A DNA stretch of 6,215 bases, from the NCBI GenBank assembly GCA_017940705.1, contig JAGAYB010000235.1, forward strand, positions 1 to 6,215. Reading direction: 5' to 3'. This document shows, piece after piece, positions 1-6,215 of this stretch. Made by a program: the position numbers and the translations under genes. Position 1 is the stretch's first letter. The number at the start of each line of letters is the position of its first letter. The notes beneath the pieces are model-generated. The model saw only the letters and a list, made by a program, of their open reading frames with translations, was not told the DNA's origin and made no database searches. The DNA comes from Selenomonas sp. (lineage in GTDB: Bacteria > Bacillota_C > Negativicutes > Selenomonadales > Selenomonadaceae).

Positions 1-1
1 T

Positions 2-136
2 AAGGATTCCGAAAAGACCATCAAAGATGTACTCGGCGATGTAAAAGTTACCGAATTCACCCGCTTCCAGCTGGGCGAAGGCATCGAAAAGAAGCAGGAC
101 GACTTCGCTGCCGAAGTTGCTGCACAGCTGAAGTAA
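2..136 (+). CDS. tsf: Elongation factor Ts, C-terminal end (partial)
   Basis: This is the last 44 codons of EF-Ts, cut by the left edge of the window, with a TAA stop at 134-136. EF-Ts is the cytoplasmic nucleotide-exchange factor that recycles EF-Tu-GDP to EF-Tu-GTP during translation. The visible tail reads [20 protein letters not shown] and then ends in QLK. This matches the conserved C-terminal signature of the family ([11 protein letters not shown] followed by an acidic, Ala-rich end). Codon choice is strongly biased (GGC, ACC, CTG, GAA, AAG), as expected for a highly expressed translation factor. The usual upstream neighbour, rpsB, would lie outside the window. A hairpin follows 22 bases after the stop, so this gene probably ends its transcription unit. 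Identification is secure even though only the tail is present. Confidence 0.95.
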   Translation, partial: KDSEKTIKDVLGDVKVTEFTRFQLGEGIEKKQDDFAAEVAAQLK

Positions 137-158
137 TTAAAAAAAGTAAAACTTTACG

Positions 159-195
159 GCGGATAGCACAAAACTTTTGTGTTATCCGCTATTTT
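159..195 (+). terminator. Intrinsic terminator after tsf
   Basis: An inverted repeat has arms at 159-173 (GCGGATAGCACAAAA) and 175-189 (TTTTGTGTTATCCGC). They are complementary except for one G-T wobble. The innermost A-T pairs must open, leaving a loop of about 5 bases. The downstream tail, TATTTT at 190-195, is a short and imperfect T-tract, so efficiency may be partial. An A-rich run at 138-145 upstream would serve as a T-tract on the opposite strand, so the hairpin could work in both directions. Its descending arm overlaps the -35 region of the pyrH promoter. Confidence 0.75.
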
Positions 196-205
196 CATGT
201 ATAAT
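177..205 (+). promoter_or_regulatory. Sigma-70/SigA-type promoter for the pyrH unit
   Basis: A perfect -10 hexamer TATAAT lies at 200-205. A weak -35, TTGTGT at 177-182 (matching TTG of TTGACA), sits 17 bases upstream. A TG pair at 198-199 directly precedes the -10 but lacks the extra base of a canonical extended -10. The predicted transcription start is near 211-213, giving a leader of about 50 bases before the preferred TTG start of pyrH. The -35 lies inside the descending arm of the tsf terminator, so the two elements share DNA. Position and -10 quality make this convincing; the -35 is the weak part. Confidence 0.7.
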
Positions 206-222
206 ATACTAAGTGTGAGTAA

Positions 223-986
<764 letters not shown>

Positions 987-987
<1 letters not shown>

Positions 988-1544
988 TGGTAAAAGAAAT
1001 CCTGTCTACACATGAAGAGCGTATGCAGAAATCTATTGAAGCATTGAAGCGTGAATTTGCATCCCTGCGCGCAGGCCGTGCTACGCCTTCCCTTTTGGAT
1101 AAGGTAACGGTTGATTACTATGGCACGCCTACTCCGGTAAATCAGATTGCCAAGGTGGCTGTACCGGAACCGCGCATGATTATGATTCAGCCCTATGAAA
1201 AGACCATGCTTCACGAAATCGAAGTGGCAATTATGAAGTCTGATTTGGGCTTGTCACCGAATTCTGATGGTACGGCTATCAGACTGGCCATCCCGGCACT
1301 TACGCAGGAGCGCCGTCAGGAACTGGTGAAGACTGTTAATAAAAAGGCAGAAGAAGCCAAGGTCGCTATCCGCAATATCCGCCGTGATGGCAATGATGCG
1401 GTGAAAAAATTGGAAAAGGCCAAGGAAATCACTGAGGATGAATCCAAGAAAGCACAGGAATCTGTCCAAAAATTGGCTGACAAGTACGTTAAAGTGGTGG
1501 ATACTACTCGTGCTGCCAAAGAAAAGGAAGTTATGGAAGTCTGA
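987..1544 (+). CDS. frr: Ribosome recycling factor
   Basis: RRF works with EF-G to split the post-termination ribosome in the cytoplasm. The product is 185 residues, exactly the family norm. Domain I is a three-helix bundle formed by the N-terminus and the charged C-terminal half. Its conserved LRAGRATPSLLD lies at residues 27-38, and the helix with IRNIRRDGND at 128-137 carries the functionally important arginines. Domain II is the small beta domain around YYGTPTPVNQIA at 44-55. The ATG overlaps the pyrH stop by one base (TAATG), and TAGGAGG at 971-977 lies 9 bases upstream, inside pyrH. The TGA stop in turn overlaps the ATG of the next small ORF (TGATG). pyrH-frr is one of the most conserved bacterial gene pairs, so the assignment is secure. 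Confidence 0.97.
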
Positions 1545-1753
1545 TGATACCCGATATCATCGCCCTGCCCTGGGAAGAGGGAGAAAAAATTCTTCAAGGG
1601 GCACATATCGAATATACAATCGAGATTGCGAAATCTGTCAGGGATTTTTTCCCTGTGGATAGTTCCAGAATGTATGTTATTCGTCAGCGTGAGGCAGGGG
1701 GGAAACTCTGCGTAACGCTGGCGGCCAAACAAATGCCTGTAAAGGAGGTGTAA
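1544..1753 (+). CDS. Small 69-residue protein of unknown function, PASTA-like
   Basis: I do not recognise a named family with certainty. The ORF starts at an ATG overlapping the frr stop (TGATG) and ends just before the ferredoxin, whose ribosome binding site lies inside its last codons. This tight packing supports real translation, although its own upstream signals are modest (AAGGAAG at 1524-1530 and GGAAG at 1535-1539). There is no signal peptide or membrane segment, and only one cysteine (residue 56). The N-terminus, IPDIIALPWEEGEKILQGA (residues 2-20), resembles the start of PASTA domains (VPDV-G-s-eeA-k-L--aG). The end, YVIRQREAGGKLCVTLA (44-60), resembles their closing V--Q-P-aG---tl strand. 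Unlike usual PASTA domains it is a lone, unanchored, cytoplasmic-looking copy. PASTA similarity is inference by eye; no function is assigned. Confidence 0.75.
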   Translation: MIPDIIALPWEEGEKILQGAHIEYTIEIAKSVRDFFPVDSSRMYVIRQREAGGKLCVTLAAKQMPVKEV

Positions 1754-1758
1754 TAAAA

Positions 1759-1929
1759 ATGGCATACAAAATTGGTGAGGATTGCATTTCTTGCGGTTCC
1801 TGCGCTGCTACTTGCCCGGTTGAGGCTATTAGCGAAGGGGCAGAGCATTATGAAATCGACCCGGATAAGTGCGTAGAGTGCGGCGCTTGCGCTGCCGGCT
1901 GCCCGGTATCTGCTATCGAGGCTCCCTGA
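1759..1929 (+). CDS. Clostridial-type 2[4Fe-4S] ferredoxin
   Basis: The 56-residue product is a small cytoplasmic low-potential electron carrier. It has two CxxCxxCxxxCP cluster motifs: C9, C12, C15 and C19 followed by P20, and C38, C41, C44 and C48 followed by P49. All eight ligands for two [4Fe-4S] clusters are present. The two halves are visibly duplicated (CISCGSCAATCPVEAI and CVECGACAAGCPVSAI), as is normal for bacterial-type ferredoxins, and 56 residues is the classic length. The ATG has a near-perfect ribosome binding site, AAAGGAGGTG at 1741-1750, which is the strongest in the window and suggests high expression. It follows the small ORF by 5 bases and is followed by a GC-rich hairpin. 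Physiological partners cannot be read from sequence; IspG, encoded downstream, needs reduced electron carriers and is a plausible one. Confidence 0.95.
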   Translation: MAYKIGEDCISCGSCAATCPVEAISEGAEHYEIDPDKCVECGACAAGCPVSAIEAP

Positions 1930-1937
1930 CGCTATAC

Positions 1938-1985
1938 AGGCCCCCTCGGGTGAGCTTCGCCTGCAGGGGGCTTGTTTGCTTTTAT
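1938..1985 (+). terminator. GC-rich hairpin terminator or attenuator after the ferredoxin
   Basis: Nine-base-pair arms lie at 1938-1946 (AGGCCCCCT) and 1965-1973 (AGGGGGCTT), with one G-T pair. A second helix nests inside: 1949-1953 (GGTGA) with 1957-1961 (TCGCC). The stem is followed by an interrupted T-rich tail, TTGTTTGCTTTT at 1972-1983. It starts 9 bases after the ferredoxin stop, which fits an intrinsic terminator. Because uppS begins only about 30 bases beyond and I see no strong promoter between, readthrough (partial termination) is likely. Confidence 0.75.
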
Positions 1986-2000
1986 GATGTATTTCCTTGT

Positions 2001-2005
2001 GAGGG
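2001..2005 (+). promoter_or_regulatory. Ribosome binding site that decides the uppS start
   Basis: GAGGG at 2001-2005 lies 8 bases before the ATG at 2014-2016. It excludes the longer in-frame readings that begin further upstream: a TTG at 1972 lies in the terminator arm, and ATGs at 1984 and 1987 have no comparable site before them. Confidence 0.7.
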
Positions 2006-2013
2006 ATTTTTAT

Positions 2014-2823
2014 ATGTTAAAGAAGATATTGGGAAAAGCGGTCACTACGCTGGCTGGGCGTGATGATTTTGCGATTCCCCAGCAGGATTCGCCCTTGTTT
2101 GCCGGATTGGACTGGGAAAAACTTCCCCGGCATGTGGCTGTAATCATGGATGGCAATGGCCGTTGGGCCAAAGGACAGGGGATGATTCGGACTGCTGGAC
2201 ATTCAGCCGGGGTCAAGACCCTGAAAAATATTTTAAAGACCGCCATAGGCTTAAAACTTGATGCCTTGACGGTGTATGCTTTTTCCACGGAAAATTGGAA
2301 ACGCCCGGAAACGGAAGTCAATTTTTTGATGAATCTTTTTTCAGAGTATCTGAAAAATGAATTGCAGGAAATGCATGCGGATAATGTGCAGATTCATTTT
2401 CTGGGCAGGCTGGACGGTCTGCCGGAAGCTCTGCAGCAGCAGATGCGTGAGGCAGAAGCCTTGATGAAGGACAATACCGGCGTGAAATTTAATGTAGCCA
2501 CTAACTACGGCGGTCAGGATGAGATAATAAGAGCCGTGCAGAGTCTGGCTGCCAGAGCTGCTAATGGCGAGGTAAATCCTCAGGATATTGATGAGGAGAT
2601 GTTTGAGGCAAGTCTGGACACGGCGGGCAATTTGCCGGTGGATTTGGTTATTCGTACCAGCGGTGATATGCGTTTGTCTAATTTCCTGCTGTGGCAGGCG
2701 GCTTATGCCGAATTTTATTTTACCGATGTGAACTGGCCGGAATTTTCCCCGGAGTGTTTCGTGGACGCTATGCGGGATTTTGCCAGCCGTGACCGCCGGT
2801 TTGGCGGCCTGACCAATAAATAA
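2014..2823 (+). CDS. uppS: Undecaprenyl diphosphate synthase (cis-prenyltransferase)
   Basis: UppS condenses farnesyl diphosphate with isopentenyl diphosphate units in cis to give the C55 carrier lipid precursor for peptidoglycan and other envelope polymers, acting at the cytoplasmic membrane face. From ATG 2014 the product is 269 residues, about 20 longer than typical. Family motifs are HVAVIMDGNGRWAKGQG at residues 40-56 (catalytic Asp46), HSAGV at 63-67, YAFSTENWKRP at 88-98, NYGGQDEI at 164-171, RTSGDMRLSNFLLWQ at 214-228 and SRDRRFGG at 258-265. Two small departures are Gln168, where the motif usually has Arg, and Asp218, where E. coli has the metal-linked Glu213. The extra N-terminus, MLKKILGKAVTTLAGR, would form a basic amphipathic helix. 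The gene opens the envelope and isoprenoid cluster, 15 bases before cdsA. Function is secure. Confidence 0.96.
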   Translation: MLKKILGKAVTTLAGRDDFAIPQQDSPLFAGLDWEKLPRHVAVIMDGNGRWAKGQGMIRTAGHSAGVKTLKNILKTAIGLKLDALTVYAFSTENWKRPETEVNFLMNLFSEYLKNELQEMHADNVQIHFLGRLDGLPEALQQQMREAEALMKDNTGVKFNVATNYGGQDEIIRAVQSLAARAANGEVNPQDIDEEMFEASLDTAGNLPVDLVIRTSGDMRLSNFLLWQAAYAEFYFTDVNWPEFSPECFVDAMRDFASRDRRFGGLTNK

Positions 2824-2824
2824 T

Positions 2825-2829
2825 GGGAG
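2825..2829 (+). promoter_or_regulatory. Ribosome binding site supporting the TTG start of cdsA
   Basis: GGGAG at 2825-2829 begins 2 bases after the uppS stop and lies 9 bases before the TTG at 2839-2841. The next in-frame ATG would remove the first membrane segment, so the TTG start is preferred. Confidence 0.65.
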
Positions 2830-2838
2830 CGTTGCTTT

Positions 2839-3666
2839 TTGTTAGTTAGAATTATAACGGGAATTATCGGCATAGCTGCTGCGGCTTTTGTCATTCAGAC
2901 AGGGGGCGAGGTGTTTGCCGGTGTTACCCTTTTACTGATGTTTTTGGCATGGTTTGAATGTGCCCGGGCGTTTTCTGAACGTGGCATTGGATTGGCGCTG
3001 TTTACAGGTTTTTTGACTTTGGGGCTCATGTGGTACGCTGCCTGGCAGAAGCCGGAGTTTTTGCCGCTGGCCTGTCCATTCATCGTGATGGTTACACTGC
3101 TGGAAAGCGTACTGATGCGTGGCTCTACCAATATCATGGAGGCATTGGCTTCCGGGGCCGGGATTATCTATATCGGCTTTCCCTTTGTCTGTCTGCTGCA
3201 GCTTCGCGGTATGCTGCCGGAGACTGTGTTTGCGACAGATATAGGCAGTTTTACCTTTGGCTGTGTCTTTGTCTGGATTATGTTCATCGGCACATGGGCC
3301 AGCGATACCTTTGCCTATTTCACAGGGACGGCTATCGGGCGTCACAGGCTATGTCCAACCATTAGTCCTAATAAGACGGTGGAGGGCTTTATGGGTTCTC
3401 TGGTCGGGACTACGGCTGCTGTGGCAGGTCTGGGGTACTATCTGGGGCTGCCCTTGCAGGAGATGGCGGTGCTGGGGCTTTTGATTGCTGTACTGGCTAC
3501 TTTGGGTGATTTGGTGGAATCTGTGGCCAAGCGTTATGTGGGCATTAAGGATTCCGGCAGCATTATCCCCGGTCATGGCGGTGTATGGGACAGATTCGAC
3601 AGCGTGCTGTTTACGGCACCGTTGGTTTATTATTTTGTGCAGTTTGTAAACTTATTGGGCAAATGA
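2839..3666 (+). CDS. cdsA: Phosphatidate cytidylyltransferase (CDP-diacylglycerol synthase)
   Basis: CdsA is an integral inner-membrane enzyme that makes CDP-diacylglycerol from phosphatidic acid and CTP, the branch point of bacterial phospholipid synthesis. The 275-residue product has the usual length. It is strongly hydrophobic, with multiple membrane segments, for example around residues 3-20, 25-40, 52-68, 76-93, 105-121, 138-152, 185-201 and 207-223. The family signature is complete at residues 228-254: S228, K231-R232, K237-D238, H246-G247-G248 and DRFD at 251-254. A second conserved stretch, ASDTFAYFTG with SPNKTVEGFMGS, covers residues 154-187 and includes the conserved Asp156 and Lys179. 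The start is TTG, supported by GGGAG upstream. The TGA stop is embedded in the dxr ribosome binding site (GAGGAGGG at 3665-3672), implying coupled translation. Confidence 0.96.
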   Translation: MLVRIITGIIGIAAAAFVIQTGGEVFAGVTLLLMFLAWFECARAFSERGIGLALFTGFLTLGLMWYAAWQKPEFLPLACPFIVMVTLLESVLMRGSTNIMEALASGAGIIYIGFPFVCLLQLRGMLPETVFATDIGSFTFGCVFVWIMFIGTWASDTFAYFTGTAIGRHRLCPTISPNKTVEGFMGSLVGTTAAVAGLGYYLGLPLQEMAVLGLLIAVLATLGDLVESVAKRYVGIKDSGSIIPGHGGVWDRFDSVLFTAPLVYYFVQFVNLLGK

Positions 3667-3678
3667 GGAGGGCAGCGG

Positions 3679-4830
3679 ATGAAAAATATAGCAGTGCTGG
3701 GCTCGACAGGTTCTATCGGAACGCAGACTTTGGAAGTGGTGCGCCGTAATCCCGGGCTTTTTCATATTGCCGTGCTGGCTGCCAATTCCAGTGATGAATT
3801 GTTTGAAAAACAGATTCGTGAGTTTGAGCCGGAGCTGGCTGTTTTGGCTGACGAAGCGGCTTATCAGCGGTTAAAAAGCCGTTATAGCGGCAGGACGCAG
3901 CTGGCTGGCGGACGGCAGGCGTTTATTGAGGCGGCGGCCTTTGATTCCGTGGACACGGTAGTTACTTCCATGATGGGCTTTGCCGGTCTGGAACCCACGA
4001 TGAAGGCTCTGGATGCCAAAAAGAACATCGCTCTGGCCAATAAGGAAACCCTCGTGGTGGCCGGTGAAATCGTTACACGCCGGGCCAGGGAGCAGGGCGT
4101 AAAGATTCTCCCCGTTGACAGTGAGCACTGCGCCTTTTTCCAGTGTTTGCAGGGCGAGAAAACGGCGTCAATTGAAAAACTTCTGCTGACCTGTTCCGGC
4201 GGACCTTTCCGTGGCAAGCAAAGAGCGGAGCTGGTGGGGGCAACCAAGGAACAGGTTCTGGCACATCCTACATGGAATATGGGGCAGAAGATTACCGTTG
4301 ACTCTGCCAGCCTGGTCAACAAGGGGCTGGAAGTCATTGAGGCCAAATGGCTCTATGATGTGAGCTATGACAAGATTCAGGTGGTAGTACATCCCCAGAG
4401 TATCGTGCATTCCATGGTGCAGTTCCGGGATGGAGCCGTGATTGCCCAGTTGGGCTCTACGGATATGAAACTGCCTATTCAGTATGCTTTGACCTATCCT
4501 GACCGTGTGCAGTCAGATTTTGACAGGCTCGATTTCTGGCAGATGAAGGATTTGACCTTTGAGCAACCTGATACGGACACTTTCAAGGGCTTGAAGTTTG
4601 CCTATGAGGCCGGTGACATGGGGGGCAGTATGCCCTGTGTGTTCAACGCGGCCAATGAAGTGGCGGTGGGGGCTTTCCTCAGGGATGAAATCAAGTTTCT
4701 CGATATTTATGATATCATCGAGGAAACCATGCTGAAACGTGAGTGCATTATGGAACCTACGCTTGAGGAACTCTTTGCGGAAGATGCCTGGGCACGCAGC
4801 TTTGCCCGTGAACTTTTGCAGAAAAGATAA
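3679..4830 (+). CDS. dxr: 1-deoxy-D-xylulose 5-phosphate reductoisomerase
   Basis: Dxr is the cytoplasmic, NADPH- and divalent-metal-dependent enzyme that converts DXP to MEP, the committed step of the MEP isoprenoid pathway; it is the fosmidomycin target in known members. The 383 residues match the family. The N-terminal Rossmann motif GSTGSIGTQTLEVV spans residues 8-21, and ANKETLVVAGE spans 120-130. The metal-binding set is D147 and E149 (in PVDSEH) with E218 (in NKGLEVIEA). Substrate contacts equivalent to E. coli include S148, S209, N214 and K215. The flexible active-site loop includes H196 and W199 (HPTWNMGQK). TCSGGPFRG at 171-179 carries Cys where Ala or Gly is common, which is harmless. 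The ATG follows GAGGAGGG by 6 bases. Dxr supplies precursors for UppS encoded two genes upstream. Confidence 0.97.
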   Translation: MKNIAVLGSTGSIGTQTLEVVRRNPGLFHIAVLAANSSDELFEKQIREFEPELAVLADEAAYQRLKSRYSGRTQLAGGRQAFIEAAAFDSVDTVVTSMMGFAGLEPTMKALDAKKNIALANKETLVVAGEIVTRRAREQGVKILPVDSEHCAFFQCLQGEKTASIEKLLLTCSGGPFRGKQRAELVGATKEQVLAHPTWNMGQKITVDSASLVNKGLEVIEAKWLYDVSYDKIQVVVHPQSIVHSMVQFRDGAVIAQLGSTDMKLPIQYALTYPDRVQSDFDRLDFWQMKDLTFEQPDTDTFKGLKFAYEAGDMGGSMPCVFNAANEVAVGAFLRDEIKFLDIYDIIEETMLKRECIMEPTLEELFAEDAWARSFARELLQKR

Positions 4831-4845
4831 AGGGACGGTGACACT

Positions 4846-5883
4846 ATGGTACTAACTATTGCCGCAGCCGTTTTTGTTTTTGGGCTGCTGGTGCTGGTGC
4901 ATGAATTAGGACATTTTATTACTGCCAAGCTGACGGGGATGCGAGTGGATGAATTTGCCATCGGCTTTGGCCCGAAGCTGCTTAGCTTTACTTACGGTGA
5001 AACCGTTTATTCCCTTAGGGCGGTGCCCCTGGGGGGCTTTAATGATATCGCCGGTATGGATCCCACCAACAATGAAGCCGGCAGCCGCGGTTATTGTGAA
5101 AAACCGGTGTTGTCGCGGATGATTGTTATATTGGCAGGTTCTGTCATGAATTTTATTCTGCCGGTCGTTATTTTCTTTGGTATTTTTCTGTTTGCCGGTG
5201 TCAGCACGCCCAATCCGGAGCCTGTCTTTGGCACGGTAATTGCCGGTAAGGCTGCTGACCAGGCCGGGCTTAGGGCTGGTGACCGTATCATCAGTATTGA
5301 TGGCAGGGAAATTTCCACATGGACGGAATTTGTGGATAATATCAAGGATAACGAAGGTACAGCGGTAGCGGTGGTGGCTCAGCGCGACGGGGAAATTTTT
5401 ACCACCTCGATGACGCCGGCCTATGATGCTCAGGCAAAGCGGGCCATGGTGGGCGTTATGAGTTCTGTGGACACCCGTTATCCCGGGGTATTTGAGTCCA
5501 TCGGTCTGGCTGTCAATAAGACAGCTGTTATCATCGGCATGATGCTGGAAGCTCTGGGGCAAATCCTGATGAAACTTTCCGGTTCTGAACTGGCAGGCCC
5601 TATCGGTGTAGCGCAGATGGCCGGAGAGGTAGCGCAGATGGGATTTGTTCCCCTGCTTAATTTTGCGGCGTTCCTGAGCCTTAATCTGGGAATCGTAAAT
5701 TTGTTCCCGATTCCGGCGCTGGATGGCGGTCATTTTGTTACCCTGTGTGTGGAGGCTGTGCGCGGCAAACCTATGAGCCCGAAGGCTATGGAATACACCC
5801 AGAAGGTGGGTATTGTGCTGCTCATTCTGCTGATGGTGCTGGCCACGAAAAACGACATCGTGCGTGTCTTTACGGGAGGCTAA
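4846..5883 (+). CDS. rseP: RseP/RasP-family site-2 intramembrane zinc metalloprotease
   Basis: This membrane protease cleaves transmembrane substrates, classically anti-sigma factors and leftover signal peptides. Zinc ligands are H19 and H23 with catalytic E20 in HELGHF (residues 19-24, first membrane helix). The third ligand is D293 in NLFPIPALDGGH (285-296). One PDZ domain spans roughly residues 122-192 (FGTVIAGKAADQAGLRAGDR within it). The membrane segments are about 3-18, 93-118, 270-288 and 321-333. At 345 residues with one PDZ it is more compact than E. coli RseP (about 450 residues, two PDZ domains). The conserved beta-hairpin region has PLGGFNDIAGMD at 61-72, where many homologues have a basic residue in place of the ND pair. 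The ATG lies 15 bases after dxr, preceded by AAAGGGA. Its substrate here is unknown; no anti-sigma factor is encoded nearby. Confidence 0.95.
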   Translation: MVLTIAAAVFVFGLLVLVHELGHFITAKLTGMRVDEFAIGFGPKLLSFTYGETVYSLRAVPLGGFNDIAGMDPTNNEAGSRGYCEKPVLSRMIVILAGSVMNFILPVVIFFGIFLFAGVSTPNPEPVFGTVIAGKAADQAGLRAGDRIISIDGREISTWTEFVDNIKDNEGTAVAVVAQRDGEIFTTSMTPAYDAQAKRAMVGVMSSVDTRYPGVFESIGLAVNKTAVIIGMMLEALGQILMKLSGSELAGPIGVAQMAGEVAQMGFVPLLNFAAFLSLNLGIVNLFPIPALDGGHFVTLCVEAVRGKPMSPKAMEYTQKVGIVLLILLMVLATKNDIVRVFTGG

Positions 5884-5888
5884 TGTAA

Positions 5889-6215
5889 ATGTTTGAACGA
5901 AAGATTACCCGGCAGATTCATATTGGCAAGGTGGCTATTGGCGGCGGTGCACCTATTTCCGTTCAGTCTATGTGCAATACCAGAACCACGGATACGGCGG
6001 CAACCGTAGCCCAGATAAAGGCATTGCAAAATGCCGGCTGTGATATCGTCCGGGTGGCTGTGCCTGATATGGAAGCGGCTAAAAACTTAGGCAGCATAAT
6101 CAAAGAAATAAATATTCCTTTGGTCGCTGATATTCATTTTGATTATAAGCTGGCGCTGGAAGCCATTGAGCAGGGTATTTCTGCCCTGCGCCTGAACCCC
6201 GGCAATATCGGTGGA
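5889..6215 (+). CDS. ispG: 4-hydroxy-3-methylbut-2-en-1-yl diphosphate synthase, N-terminal part
   Basis: This is the first 109 codons; the gene runs off the right edge. IspG (GcpE) reductively opens the cyclic diphosphate MEcPP to HMBPP, the penultimate MEP-pathway step, using a [4Fe-4S] cluster and electrons from ferredoxin or flavodoxin. The visible part is the start of the TIM-barrel domain. It has [20 protein letters not shown] at residues 17-36, DIVRVAVPD at 52-60, [13 protein letters not shown] at 77-89 and [11 protein letters not shown] at 99-109, all highly conserved. The cluster-binding cysteines lie in the missing C-terminal domain. GGGAGG at 5874-5879, inside the end of rseP, lies 9 bases before the ATG. 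An ATG-TAA at 5883-5888 overlapping the rseP stop cannot encode anything beyond Met and is not the start. Confidence 0.96.
   Translation, partial: MFERKITRQIHIGKVAIGGGAPISVQSMCNTRTTDTAATVAQIKALQNAGCDIVRVAVPDMEAAKNLGSIIKEINIPLVADIHFDYKLALEAIEQGISALRLNPGNIGG

Noticed and set aside
1783..1918. Internal direct repeat in the ferredoxin gene
   Set aside because: The two cysteine-motif halves look alike because of the ancient duplication common to all 2[4Fe-4S] ferredoxins, so it is not a recent repeat or mobile trace.
1983..1988. TATGAT as a -10 element for a separate uppS promoter
   Set aside because: No acceptable -35 lies 16-18 bases upstream (that region is the hairpin arm), and the transcript would start within a few bases of the ribosome binding site.
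4906..5733. Open frame of 275 codons on the minus strand opposite rseP
   Set aside because: It lies wholly opposite a clear RseP gene. The translation is rich in His, Arg, Gln and Lys with no recognisable motif, which is typical of a shadow frame caused by codon bias.

Overview
The window is a dense, single-strand stretch of bacterial core chromosome. All recognisable genes lie on the + strand. In order they are: the tail of tsf (EF-Ts), a hairpin with an overlapping promoter, pyrH (UMP kinase), frr (ribosome recycling factor), a 69-residue small ORF, a 56-residue 2[4Fe-4S] ferredoxin, a second GC-rich hairpin, uppS, cdsA, dxr, rseP, and the first 109 codons of ispG. No gene-free stretch reaches 300 bases; the longest gaps are about 125 bases (137-261) and 84 bases (1930-2013), and both carry terminator-like hairpins. 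I see no RNA genes, mobile elements, CRISPR arrays or long repeats.

The order tsf-pyrH-frr-uppS-cdsA-dxr-rseP-ispG is the classic Firmicutes-type arrangement. The strong GGAGG ribosome binding sites, two TTG starts, intermediate GC content and clostridial-type ferredoxin point to an anaerobic Firmicute. My best guess, from general familiarity with this order and protein style, is a Negativicutes member near Selenomonas or its relatives. This is inference; the sequence alone does not prove the taxon.

Region 1 (1-261) ends the tsf transcription unit with a 15-bp-arm hairpin. Its descending arm overlaps the likely -35 element of a promoter with a perfect TATAAT, which drives the next unit. Region 2 (262-1929) is pyrH-frr-small ORF-ferredoxin. 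It is tightly coupled: two 1-base stop/start overlaps, then a ferredoxin ribosome binding site buried in the end of the small ORF. Region 3 (1938-1980) is a GC-rich hairpin with an interrupted T-rich tail that may end or attenuate the unit. Region 4 (2014-6215) is uppS-cdsA-dxr-rseP-ispG with gaps of 5 to 15 bases.

The genes connect biochemically. Dxr and IspG belong to the MEP pathway that makes isoprenoid units. UppS uses those units to build the undecaprenyl carrier for cell-wall synthesis. CdsA makes CDP-diacylglycerol from CTP, whose pyrimidine arises through the UMP kinase encoded by pyrH. RseP is an intramembrane protease. IspG is a reduced-iron-sulfur-dependent enzyme, so the nearby ferredoxin is a candidate electron donor. 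The window is mostly well-known housekeeping content; the least explained items are the small PASTA-like ORF, the ferredoxin placement, and the N-terminal amphipathic extension of UppS.
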